Shown: positions 35,096 to 42,644 of the stretch, one piece after another
Layout of the letters: every line of letters begins with the position of its first letter
Position numbering within the stretch: position 1 is the first letter of the stretch
NCBI GenBank assembly: GCA_025059995.1
Contig: JANXCF010000002.1
Span: forward strand, 248,001-312,000
DNA: 64,000 nt
Direction of reading: 5' to 3'
Source of the DNA: Leptospiraceae bacterium
GTDB taxonomy: Bacteria > Spirochaetota > Leptospiria > Leptospirales > Leptonemataceae
The notes under the pieces: generated by a model
Databases searched by the model: none
The model's input: only the letters and a program-made list of their open reading frames with translations
Told to the model about the DNA's origin: nothing
Translations under genes and position numbers: made by a program

Positions 35096-36556
35096 TCATT
35101 CTCCCGGGTTTTTGAATAGAGAAGGGATGGTCTTCAAAATTATATAAATATCAAAAAGTAAGGACCAATTTTCAATGTAATAAATATCCGCTTCGACTCT
35201 TTTTTCTATAGAAGTGTCCCCTCTATAGCCTAATACTTGTGCCCAGCCTGTGATACCAGACTTTACGGAATGTCTGAGCATGTATTTTTCATATTCTTTT
35301 TTGAACTTTTTCACAAAGTGGATTCGCTCAGGACGAGGTCCAACAACTGACATATCTCCTTTTAAAACATTCCAAAACTGGGGGAGTTCGTCCAAAGAGG
35401 TTTTTCGAAGAAACCTGCCAATGGGTGTGACTCTCGGATCATTTTTTCTACCCCACGTTGTGTCTGAGGTGTTTTTATCTTGCACATACATGGTTCGAAA
35501 TTTAATTAATTTGAAAACCTTACGATCCAAACCAACACGTTCTTGAACGAAAAAGATAGGGCCTTTAGATGACAACTTTACCAAAATAGCAATCAAAATC
35601 ATCAAAGGAAAAGTCAAAATCAGCACGAACAAAGAAAACACAATATCAAAAGCTCTTTTCATGAAACGATGATAGGCATTATTCAAAGGAATGTCTCGAA
35701 GGACTAAAACAGGTAAACCGTCCATGTCTTCGATACGAACCTTGTGGGAAATTAGGTCCATTACACTAGGAACAATACGACATTCGATTCCTTCTGAATC
35801 ACAAATCTTTATCAGTTTGTGAATTTCTTTAGGATTGTTTCTCAGGATTATAATTACAGTATGAATATGATATTGGTTGAGAATGTTATGAATATCATCG
35901 ATTGTTCCAAGAATATATTTTGAGAGGTGAGGGTGGATGGGTTTATCTTTTGTTTCCTTCAGGATTCCTACGAGATTTAATCCGAAGAGTTTGTATTTTT
36001 TTATGTAATCAATGATTTTTCTGGTTTCTTTTTGTGTGCCAATGATTAAAAGGTTTTTTGTGTATTTGCCTTTTTCGATCGCATTGAGGATGTATTTTCG
36101 AAAGACATAATGTCCTGTGGAAATCAAAATCGAACTGATGATAACTGTATAAATAACCACTAACCTTGAGTAACTATGTTCTCTGTAGAAAAACAAAAAG
36201 GCTAATACAACAACTAGATTGATTCCAATCCCTCGAATAAGGGATAAAATTTCTTTATGGGGTTCGATGATGTTTTTAGGCTTGTAAACGTCCAACGCAA
36301 TAAAAACAAATACTTGGAAAAAAGAAAACACCAATCCCAGAACACTGTACGTAACTATAATAGCCAAAAAAGACTGCGGAGGAAACCACAAGCCTGGAGC
36401 AAAAAATCCTTTTGTGTCAGCAACGAAGAAAAATTTTTTTTCAGGGGAAAGAATGTAAAAGTGTAGTATTGTAGCAATGATCACAGAAAGAAAGCTCAAA
36501 AAAAAGTCCAAAAAGAAATAAATGATTTTGAAGGTCTGACGTTTTTCACGGATCAC
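35096..36556 (-). CDS. Polyprenyl glycosylphosphotransferase (WbaP/WcaJ-type undecaprenyl-phosphate sugar transferase)
   Basis: The 486-residue protein has four N-terminal membrane helices and a CoA-binding-like cytosolic region near 165-280 (KNLLIIGTQKETRKIIDYIK). A fifth helix and the bacterial sugar transferase domain follow. Diagnostic are AFDIVFSLFVLILTFPLMILIAI, KLSSKGPIFFVQERVGLDRKVFKLIKFRTMY, RKTSLDELPQFWNVLKGDMSVVGPRPE and SGITGWAQV-GYRG. It should start an O-antigen or exopolysaccharide repeat by loading a sugar phosphate on the lipid carrier. No other polysaccharide genes are adjacent. Confidence 0.93.
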   Translation of the reverse strand: MIREKRQTFKIIYFFLDFFLSFLSVIIATILHFYILSPEKKFFFVADTKGFFAPGLWFPPQSFLAIIVTYSVLGLVFSFFQVFVFIALDVYKPKNIIEPHKEILSLIRGIGINLVVVLAFLFFYREHSYSRLVVIYTVIISSILISTGHYVFRKYILNAIEKGKYTKNLLIIGTQKETRKIIDYIKKYKLFGLNLVGILKETKDKPIHPHLSKYILGTIDDIHNILNQYHIHTVIIILRNNPKEIHKLIKICDSEGIECRIVPSVMDLISHKVRIEDMDGLPVLVLRDIPLNNAYHRFMKRAFDIVFSLFVLILTFPLMILIAILVKLSSKGPIFFVQERVGLDRKVFKLIKFRTMYVQDKNTSDTTWGRKNDPRVTPIGRFLRKTSLDELPQFWNVLKGDMSVVGPRPERIHFVKKFKKEYEKYMLRHSVKSGITGWAQVLGYRGDTSIEKRVEADIYYIENWSLLFDIYIILKTIPSLFKNPGE

Positions 36557-36637
36557 AAGTTCTTTTTTTTTTGAATTCTATCTCTTGTATAGTAGAATTG
36601 CTATTGATGAAGAGTTCGTTTATTGAGTAGGTGTTTT

Positions 36638-36668
36638 GAAAAAAAATCAGGGATGTAGGATCCCTGAT
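36638..36668 (-). terminator. Intrinsic terminator of the amt-PII operon
   Basis: ATCAGGGAT and ATCCCTGAT form a perfect 9-bp stem with a 5-base loop directly at the PII stop codon. On the minus strand it is followed by a run of eight T. This is a textbook intrinsic terminator for the nitrogen operon. Confidence 0.85.
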
Positions 36669-37009
36669 CATCCAATTGCGTCCCTTCCCCTTTCACCAGT
36701 GCGAATACGAATAACTTCGATAAGATCAGTTACAAAGATTTTTCCATCACCGATGTTTCCAGTTCTTGCTCCTTCGATGATGGCTTTGATGGTTGGTTCT
36801 ACATAATCTTCATTCACTGCGATTTGTAAAATGGTCTTCTTTAACAAATTCACTTCGTGGATAACTCCACGATAAGACTCGTCGTATCCCTTTTGTTGAC
36901 CTGCACCTAAGCCGGTAGTTACCGTCATTTTTGTTACTCCAGCTTTCATCAAAGCAGCTTTTACATCTTTTAATTTATATGGTTGAATGACAGCTGTGAT
37001 TAACTTCAT
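36668..37009 (-). CDS. PII nitrogen-regulatory protein (GlnB/GlnK family) lacking Tyr-51
   Basis: The 113-residue protein aligns without gaps to E. coli GlnB through the T-loop: G-x-Q-K-G at 37-41 and YRG at 46-48, with the C-terminal IRIRTGERG segment. Position 51, the Tyr uridylylated by GlnD in proteobacteria, is His here (GVIHEV), and position 49 is Val rather than the cyanobacterial Ser. PII proteins sense ATP/ADP and 2-oxoglutarate and plug ammonium channels. It is in one operon with amt, as usual for GlnK. A strong AAAGGAG ribosome site lies upstream. Confidence 0.95.
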   Translation of the reverse strand: MKLITAVIQPYKLKDVKAALMKAGVTKMTVTTGLGAGQQKGYDESYRGVIHEVNLLKKTILQIAVNEDYVEPTIKAIIEGARTGNIGDGKIFVTDLIEVIRIRTGERGRDAIG

Positions 37010-37028
37010 AAGCTACTCCTTTAAAAGT

Positions 37029-38378
37029 TTAATCAACTGTAAAAATTGTGAATCCATTGTAAGCTTCTTCTCCATGCTCACCGATGTCTAAGCCTTTGAG
37101 TTCTTCATCACGAGATACTCTGATTCCAATCGTATATTTTAGAATTAAAAACAAAATGAACATTGTAGCAAATGCCCATAGAGAAACCGCAAGTGAACCA
37201 ATCACTTGAACAACAAAGTCTTTCCCTTCGCCAAATAATCCAGTGGCAATTCCACCCCAAAGACCATTGAGTCCGTGGACAGGCCATGCACCAACGGGAT
37301 CATCAATTTTAAGGGCATCTAAAAGTTTCACTCCTGCGATGACAAGAAGTCCTGCAACTAACCCGATCAGTATCGCTTCTTTGTTATCGACCACATTACA
37401 ATTTGCTGTGATTGCTACTAAACCTGCTAATGCACCGTTCAAGGACATTGTCAAGTCAGGCTTACGAAAGAAAATCCAAGAACCAATCATGGAAAACACT
37501 GCACCTGTCATAGCAGCAAGAGTAGTATTGACAGCAACTAACATCACAGCATGAACATTGTCTTTCCCATAAATAGCTAATTGAGAGCCAGGATTAAAGC
37601 CATACCAACCTAACCATAGGATAAAAACTCCCAGAGTTGCAAGAGCGAGATTATGACCTGGCATGGGTTGTGGCTTTCCATCAGGATCAAACTTACCAAT
37701 TCTTGGTCCCAAAAGAATTGTAGCAGCAAGACCAGCAAAACCACCTACAGCATGAACAATGATCGAACCAGCAAAATCATGGAAACCTAATTGCGCTAAC
37801 CATCCACCACCCCATTGCCAAAAACCACTAATGGGGTAAATTAGGCCTGTGATGAATACAGAATAAATAAGATACACAGAGAACTTCAATCTACCAGCAA
37901 CAGCTCCAGAAACAATCGTTGCTGCGGTTGCTGCAAAAGCTAATTGGAAGAGAAAATTAGCTTGTGGATGGATGATAGCTCCACCTATTTCTTCTGGTGA
38001 ACTTTCTGGAATAAAAAAGCCACCAAATCCAAAGAAACCGCCTTTGAAGGCTTCTCCAGGATACATGAGGTTATACCCAAAGATAAAGAAAATCAAACCT
38101 CCTACAGAAAAATCCATTAGGTTTTTAAATAGGATATTTACAGTGTTCTTTGCTGCATTCATCCCAGATTCTACCATAGCAAAACCTGCTTGCATCCAAA
38201 TCACCAAAATCCCCGTTAAAAAAATCCAAAGGTTATCAATAGTATACGCACTATTTATGTCCATAGACGAACCAGAGTTTGTTTCTTCTCCAAAAACAGG
38301 TAAAGTGTAAACAAACAGAAAAAACAAAACTAACATAAAAATCGATTTCCCAAACCTTTTGGAATTGGAACTTCTCAT
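37029..38378 (-). CDS. amt: Ammonium transporter (Amt family)
   Basis: The 449-residue protein has a cleavable-looking N-terminal segment and about 11 membrane helices. Family landmarks include WMQAGFAMVESGM, FFIFGYNLMYPGEAF, and the twin pore histidines in DFAGSIIVHAVGGFAGL and PVHGLNGLWGG. Amt conducts ammonium into the cell and is gated by PII, encoded 19 bases downstream. A -24/-12 sigma-54 promoter lies upstream and AAAGGAGC is the ribosome site. Expression under nitrogen limitation is expected. Confidence 0.96.
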   Translation of the reverse strand: MRSSNSKRFGKSIFMLVLFFLFVYTLPVFGEETNSGSSMDINSAYTIDNLWIFLTGILVIWMQAGFAMVESGMNAAKNTVNILFKNLMDFSVGGLIFFIFGYNLMYPGEAFKGGFFGFGGFFIPESSPEEIGGAIIHPQANFLFQLAFAATAATIVSGAVAGRLKFSVYLIYSVFITGLIYPISGFWQWGGGWLAQLGFHDFAGSIIVHAVGGFAGLAATILLGPRIGKFDPDGKPQPMPGHNLALATLGVFILWLGWYGFNPGSQLAIYGKDNVHAVMLVAVNTTLAAMTGAVFSMIGSWIFFRKPDLTMSLNGALAGLVAITANCNVVDNKEAILIGLVAGLLVIAGVKLLDALKIDDPVGAWPVHGLNGLWGGIATGLFGEGKDFVVQVIGSLAVSLWAFATMFILFLILKYTIGIRVSRDEELKGLDIGEHGEEAYNGFTIFTVD

Positions 38379-38412
38379 ATAGAGCTCCTTTTAACGATTT
38401 TTCCTGATTATT

Positions 38413-38429
38413 TGCAAGATTAATACCCA
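38413..38429 (-). promoter_or_regulatory. Sigma-54 (-24/-12) promoter of amt-PII
   Basis: On the minus strand the sequence reads TGGGTATTAATCTTGCA. Taking the GG at 38427-38426 and GC at 38415-38414, there are exactly 10 bases between, with TTGCA at the -12 box. Transcription would begin near 38402, leaving a leader of about 24 bases that just holds the AAAGGAGC ribosome site. Sigma-54 control of amt-glnK operons is well established elsewhere. Confidence 0.75.
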
Positions 38430-38518
38430 CAGAAAATCCTAATTTTTTGCGAATAAGTTGTTCATTTTTTGCTAAAAATAAAGTGTATAATATGCAAATT
38501 GCTTAAAACATATACTTT

Positions 38519-38546
38519 TTTTATCCTAGGGATAAAAGATTTTATC
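38519..38546. promoter_or_regulatory. Three alternating copies of TTTTATC upstream of the cyclase-peroxidase gene
   Basis: TTTTATCC, TAG and GGATAAAA make an 8-bp inverted repeat (38519-38537), and the second arm also pairs with TTTTATC at 38540-38546 across GA. The result is three half-sites in alternating orientation, 62 bases before the cyclase start and about 90 bases upstream of the amt promoter. It looks like an operator in a divergent control region. Confidence 0.45.
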
Positions 38547-38607
38547 GTATACAATAAATGAAAAAAACTATTTACTTTAAACGAAATGAAATATTTCAGT
38601 TTTCACA

Positions 38608-40233
38608 ATGATGAATCAAGCTGAGACCAATGGAATTGAAGTTCTTTATGTTGATGAAATCTACAATAACAAAAGAGAAACAAAGATAATCAAAACCACG
38701 GCAGGAAAAACTATATTGGAAATTTCTTTAGAAAATGGGATTCCTCATATTCATGCTTGTGGGGGAAATGCGAAATGCACTACTTGTCGTGTTTGGGTGT
38801 ATGCAGGCGAAGAACATTTGAGTCCTAAAAACGAGCTCGAAGAAAGATTATCGAAAAAAAAAGGTTTTCGCAGGCAAGAACGGTTAGCTTGTCAAACCAA
38901 AGTCTATGGAAATATCAAAATCAAGAGGATTGTAAAGGATGAGGTGGATTCGGATATTGTTTTATCTTACTATAGAAGTGGAAAAGAGCAAGCTTTAGCG
39001 GTTCTATTTGCGGATATTCGGGATTTTACGAGTTTTACAGAAAGACACTTGGCTTTTGATGTGGTTTATGTTTTGAACCGTTTTTACAAAAAAATGGGGG
39101 ATGCCATTTTGAATAATGAAGGCTATTTAGACAAATTTATGGGGGATGGGATTTTAGCTCTTTTTGGTATCGATAGTTGGGATAATCAAAAAAAATGCGA
39201 GAACGCTTTTTCATCAGCCATTGAAATGTTAAAGGGCTTAGAAGAAATCAATCAGTATCTAAAAACCAACTATGACGAAGAAATTCGGATTGGGATTGGT
39301 TTACATTTTGGGACGGTAATCATAGGAGATTTGGGGCATCCGGAAAAAATGCAACTTACAGCGATTGGAGATACGATTAATTATACTTCTCGGTTAGAAA
39401 AGCTCACAAAACAAATTCAAGTTCCTGTTTTGGTATCTGAGGAATTTGCTAAGGTTCTAAATCGACCTGAAATCATAGAGAAAGAATACGTCGTTCAAAT
39501 TCGAGGAAAAACCGGAAATTACAAAGTCTATTCTGTAAATACTCAAAAGAAAACTTATGCGTCTATACGAAATTTGATAAAACAGCATTTATCCAAATCA
39601 CTGGCACCTTCTGTATTGAGGCTTGTTTTTCATGATGTTATGAGTGGGGGAAGTTTTACCTCAAACTTTCATGATGACTATAATATTGAATTGGAACTAA
39701 AAAAACCTATCAATAAAAATTTAGAATCAAGTGTGGATTTTATCAAAAAAATCAAAAATCTCATCAAAGACGAGCCATATTCTTATCGGGATATCCTTTA
39801 CTTAGCAGGAGCTGTAGCAGTAGAAATCACAAGAGGTCCTTTTATCAACATCGTTGTTCCTATGTTTTCAGATCGAGGATTTTATGAAGTTGGTATCCCT
39901 GATGAGAATGAAACTTTTGAATCATTTTATAAAAAATTCCAACAATTAAATCTCACAAAACAAGACATGGTAGCTCTAATGGGAGCTCATACCTTAGGAA
40001 AAGCAAATGGAAAACCATTCACAGAAAATCTATTTACGTTCAATAACGAGTATTTTCGAAGATTGATTTTCTATCGAGATGACCCTCAGTTGAATTCTTT
40101 GCTACCGACGGATAAAGAATTATTAAAAGACAAAGAATGTCGAAAATATGTGGAAATCTATGCTTTTTCTCAAGAACGTTTTTTTAAAGATTTTTCAGAA
40201 GCATATATCAAGTTGATTCAGTTTGGTTATTGA
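38608..40233 (+). CDS. Ferredoxin - class III nucleotide cyclase - class I heme peroxidase fusion
   Basis: The 541-residue protein has three domains. Residues 10-110 are a 2Fe-2S ferredoxin with ligands C51, C57, C60 and C95. Residues 125-310 are a class III cyclase: metal Asp D136 (FADIRDF) and D180 (DKFMGDG), substrate residues K176 and D255, and transition-state N258 and R262 in AIGDTINYTSR. Residues 325-541 match ascorbate peroxidase-type class I peroxidases: distal R338 and H342 in LRLVFHD, N369, the LAGAVAVEITRGP helix, proximal H461 in ALMGAHTLG, and D502 in LPTDKELL. The distal and proximal Trp are both Phe (F341, F471). No signal peptide or membrane helix. It likely makes cAMP in response to redox, heme or peroxide state; that is inference. 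Confidence 0.85.
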   Translation: MMNQAETNGIEVLYVDEIYNNKRETKIIKTTAGKTILEISLENGIPHIHACGGNAKCTTCRVWVYAGEEHLSPKNELEERLSKKKGFRRQERLACQTKVYGNIKIKRIVKDEVDSDIVLSYYRSGKEQALAVLFADIRDFTSFTERHLAFDVVYVLNRFYKKMGDAILNNEGYLDKFMGDGILALFGIDSWDNQKKCENAFSSAIEMLKGLEEINQYLKTNYDEEIRIGIGLHFGTVIIGDLGHPEKMQLTAIGDTINYTSRLEKLTKQIQVPVLVSEEFAKVLNRPEIIEKEYVVQIRGKTGNYKVYSVNTQKKTYASIRNLIKQHLSKSLAPSVLRLVFHDVMSGGSFTSNFHDDYNIELELKKPINKNLESSVDFIKKIKNLIKDEPYSYRDILYLAGAVAVEITRGPFINIVVPMFSDRGFYEVGIPDENETFESFYKKFQQLNLTKQDMVALMGAHTLGKANGKPFTENLFTFNNEYFRRLIFYRDDPQLNSLLPTDKELLKDKECRKYVEIYAFSQERFFKDFSEAYIKLIQFGY

Positions 40234-40246
40234 GCTTTGATTGTTA

Positions 40247-41878
40247 TCAGAACTCGAATACTACTTCTTGTGATAGTTTGCTATGAATTTCTGGTTTGTA
40301 AACATAACTTGATACTCGAAGATAATAAACCACATCAGTTTCAAACACAATAGGATACCTTAGGGGGAGCGTGTTTTTTTCTCTTGCTTTTTTTTCGTAG
40401 TAGTGATAGAGTTCGTCTTTCGTGAGGATTATGCGGATGTGATTTTTCATGTGTTGTTTTATGAAGGTGGGACGAATTTTGAGGAGTTCTTCTTCGTCTT
40501 TTGTTAAAGGAAAATCTAAAGTTTGCTTTTTTATGGGTATCCATCTGCCATTTCGATAAACTTCACTTATCGAGATCTCCGAGTGTTCTTTTTTAGTTCC
40601 AATATGGAGGTTATAGCCACCAAATTCTTCTATGATTTCTTCGGGGATTTTTTGCCACTCGATACAGACTTGATGTTCGTTTGTCAGCTCAGGGATGATT
40701 TTTACGCTTGATACTTTAGGAAGACTTTCGATGGTTGTGGTTATGATTTTGAATTCAGTGATTTTCGGTGTCGTTGTTCCTTTTGAGTCCTGCCTCATGA
40801 AGATGCGGAATTGTAAGTAGGGTCGTAATTCCCGAAAGGAAAAGGTTTTTTTATCTTTTTCTAAAGAAAAAGAAGTCCAGTTTGAATTTTCCGAAGGAGT
40901 CTCAGAAAAACGATATTCTACTTTCAAGATGGTTCCCTGTGGTTTTTCATATTGAACGAAAAATTGAACTTGAGATGTATTATGTCTTAGTTGAATCCAA
41001 GGAGAAGTTAAAAAAGAAACAGGATTTTGAATCCTACCAGACAAAAGGTCCCACTCCAAAGGTTGATAATCATAATAAGTTATAGGTGTAGTAAAAAAAC
41101 CTTTTAAAATCAGAAAATCATCGAGATAACCAATCAAATTCTTTCCAATCACAATGGGTGGGTAGTCGAGAGAAGAAAAATCCCAAACTGCGTTTTTGGG
41201 AAGTTCAATGAGTTGTTGGAGTTTTGCATTAAAAAAAACCAAGATTTGATTCTTCTCAGTGCTAAAGCTAATTAAAATGTGATTCCATTTTCTAAGAGAA
41301 AGTTTTGGGGTAATCACTTTTTGAAAACTGAAAGGAACTTCTTTTTTTAGAACCGATTGGATTTTCAAAAGGATTTCTCCATTGTGATGATAAATCCAAA
41401 ATCCTTTGATTCCTTCATTTGCGAAAGAAACCCACTCAAAAATGGTTTGGTAGGGGAATTCAAGCAAAGGAAAAAACCAAAAAGAAATTGTAAATGCTTC
41501 TGTGTTTTGATGGGGCCAAAACTTCGGATCAGTTTGAAGCTCTATGGTTTGATTGCGATTTTTAAAATAGCAAACATTTTTGATCTTAGTTTCTTTTTGG
41601 GTTTTTGTCAAAAAAACATCAGCTTTAATAAAAGGGTATTTCCCTGAATGTTCTTTGGGTTTTGTTTCTTGATTGCAGTCAAGATAAAGAATAGCGTCTT
41701 TGCGAAAATCAACAGGTTGAAGTTCGATGGTCTGTTCAATCAAGAAATCTTTTCTTTCTTCTTTAGGGATTTTTTTGAATTCTTGAATTACATCAATAGT
41801 GTCTTCTCGGAAAGATAAAACATTCCCATAAAGAGCTTGAAGACCCAAAACAATCAATACAAAACTTAAAACCCTCAC
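40247..41878 (-). CDS. Secreted LamG-like (concanavalin-A fold) surface protein
   Basis: The 543-residue protein has a signal peptide (VLSFVLIVLGLQALYG). Residues about 110-265 form a LamG/ConA-like domain, recognised by AFTISFWFFPLLEFPYQTIFEW, RKWNHILISFSTEKNQILVFFN and NLIGYLDDFLILKG. The rest has beta-sandwich segments resembling fibronectin III units near 290-375 and 385-430. Such proteins bind glycans or host or matrix proteins. It is followed in the same direction upstream by a lipoprotein-like gene 6 bases away. Confidence 0.8.
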   Translation of the reverse strand: MRVLSFVLIVLGLQALYGNVLSFREDTIDVIQEFKKIPKEERKDFLIEQTIELQPVDFRKDAILYLDCNQETKPKEHSGKYPFIKADVFLTKTQKETKIKNVCYFKNRNQTIELQTDPKFWPHQNTEAFTISFWFFPLLEFPYQTIFEWVSFANEGIKGFWIYHHNGEILLKIQSVLKKEVPFSFQKVITPKLSLRKWNHILISFSTEKNQILVFFNAKLQQLIELPKNAVWDFSSLDYPPIVIGKNLIGYLDDFLILKGFFTTPITYYDYQPLEWDLLSGRIQNPVSFLTSPWIQLRHNTSQVQFFVQYEKPQGTILKVEYRFSETPSENSNWTSFSLEKDKKTFSFRELRPYLQFRIFMRQDSKGTTTPKITEFKIITTTIESLPKVSSVKIIPELTNEHQVCIEWQKIPEEIIEEFGGYNLHIGTKKEHSEISISEVYRNGRWIPIKKQTLDFPLTKDEEELLKIRPTFIKQHMKNHIRIILTKDELYHYYEKKAREKNTLPLRYPIVFETDVVYYLRVSSYVYKPEIHSKLSQEVVFEF

Positions 41879-41884
41879 GATTTT

Positions 41885-42601
41885 TTAGTTCGGTAGTTGA
41901 GATAATTTTTTGAACCATTCTCTTTTAAACTCATCTGGTAGCCAGTAGAAGAGTTCGTATTTTAGAATACTATAGACTTCAAACCAAATTTGAATATCTT
42001 TGGTGTGTTTTTCGTATTGGGAGTTTTTATCAATCCAAAAGCTCCAGATGGCTTTTTGGTATGAGTAAACACTTTCATACAACGCCTTTTTGTTTTCTTC
42101 GAAATCTTCCAAGATTTTTTCTTTCTCGTAAAGATTTCGTTCATCAAGAAAAAGTTTTAATTCTTCTTGTAATGTGTCGTAATAAAGACGAAGGGTTTTT
42201 TCGTGGAGCTTCCACTTTTCCTGCCACTTTTGAAAATAAATTTCTTGGCATTGGTTTTGTGGAATCAATTTCTTTTTCTCTAAGATTTCTGTTTTTATGT
42301 TGGAAAAGGCATCTTTATAGAACATGACCCACTTTTCTTTTTCTTGATTCAAAAAGACATTGGGGGAAACAGGAGTTCTGGGGAAAAAACGAATAATCTC
42401 GAAGTCAATTACAGGACAGTGAATTTCATTGTTTTTGGAATTCGAATAAGACTGACAAGAGAATCCTACACTCAAAATTAAAACTAAGATTATTTTATCG
42501 ACGAGCCATGAGAATTTTCTTTTTTGTAATTCATCTAACTTTTTGGTTAATTTTTTATTTAAGAAAAAAACCAAAAAGTTTAAAAGATTAATGATAAACA
42601 T
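41885..42601 (-). CDS. Unknown lipoprotein-like protein with atypical N-terminus
   Basis: The 238-residue frame opens with a hydrophobic stretch, then a basic segment, then a second hydrophobic stretch ending in a lipobox (LVLILSVGFSC at about residues 40-49). Between these no ATG, GTG or TTG gives a shorter signal peptide, so either the long form is real or an internal TTG is used. The mature part is helical and rich in Glu, Lys, Trp and Tyr. It lies 6 bases before the LamG gene, so they are probably co-expressed. No family recognised. Confidence 0.6.
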   Translation of the reverse strand: MFIINLLNFLVFFLNKKLTKKLDELQKRKFSWLVDKIILVLILSVGFSCQSYSNSKNNEIHCPVIDFEIIRFFPRTPVSPNVFLNQEKEKWVMFYKDAFSNIKTEILEKKKLIPQNQCQEIYFQKWQEKWKLHEKTLRLYYDTLQEELKLFLDERNLYEKEKILEDFEENKKALYESVYSYQKAIWSFWIDKNSQYEKHTKDIQIWFEVYSILKYELFYWLPDEFKREWFKKLSQLPN

Positions 42602-42644
42602 TTTAAAATTTTTTTTGGTTTAGTAATTCTATGGAGGTAAAAAA

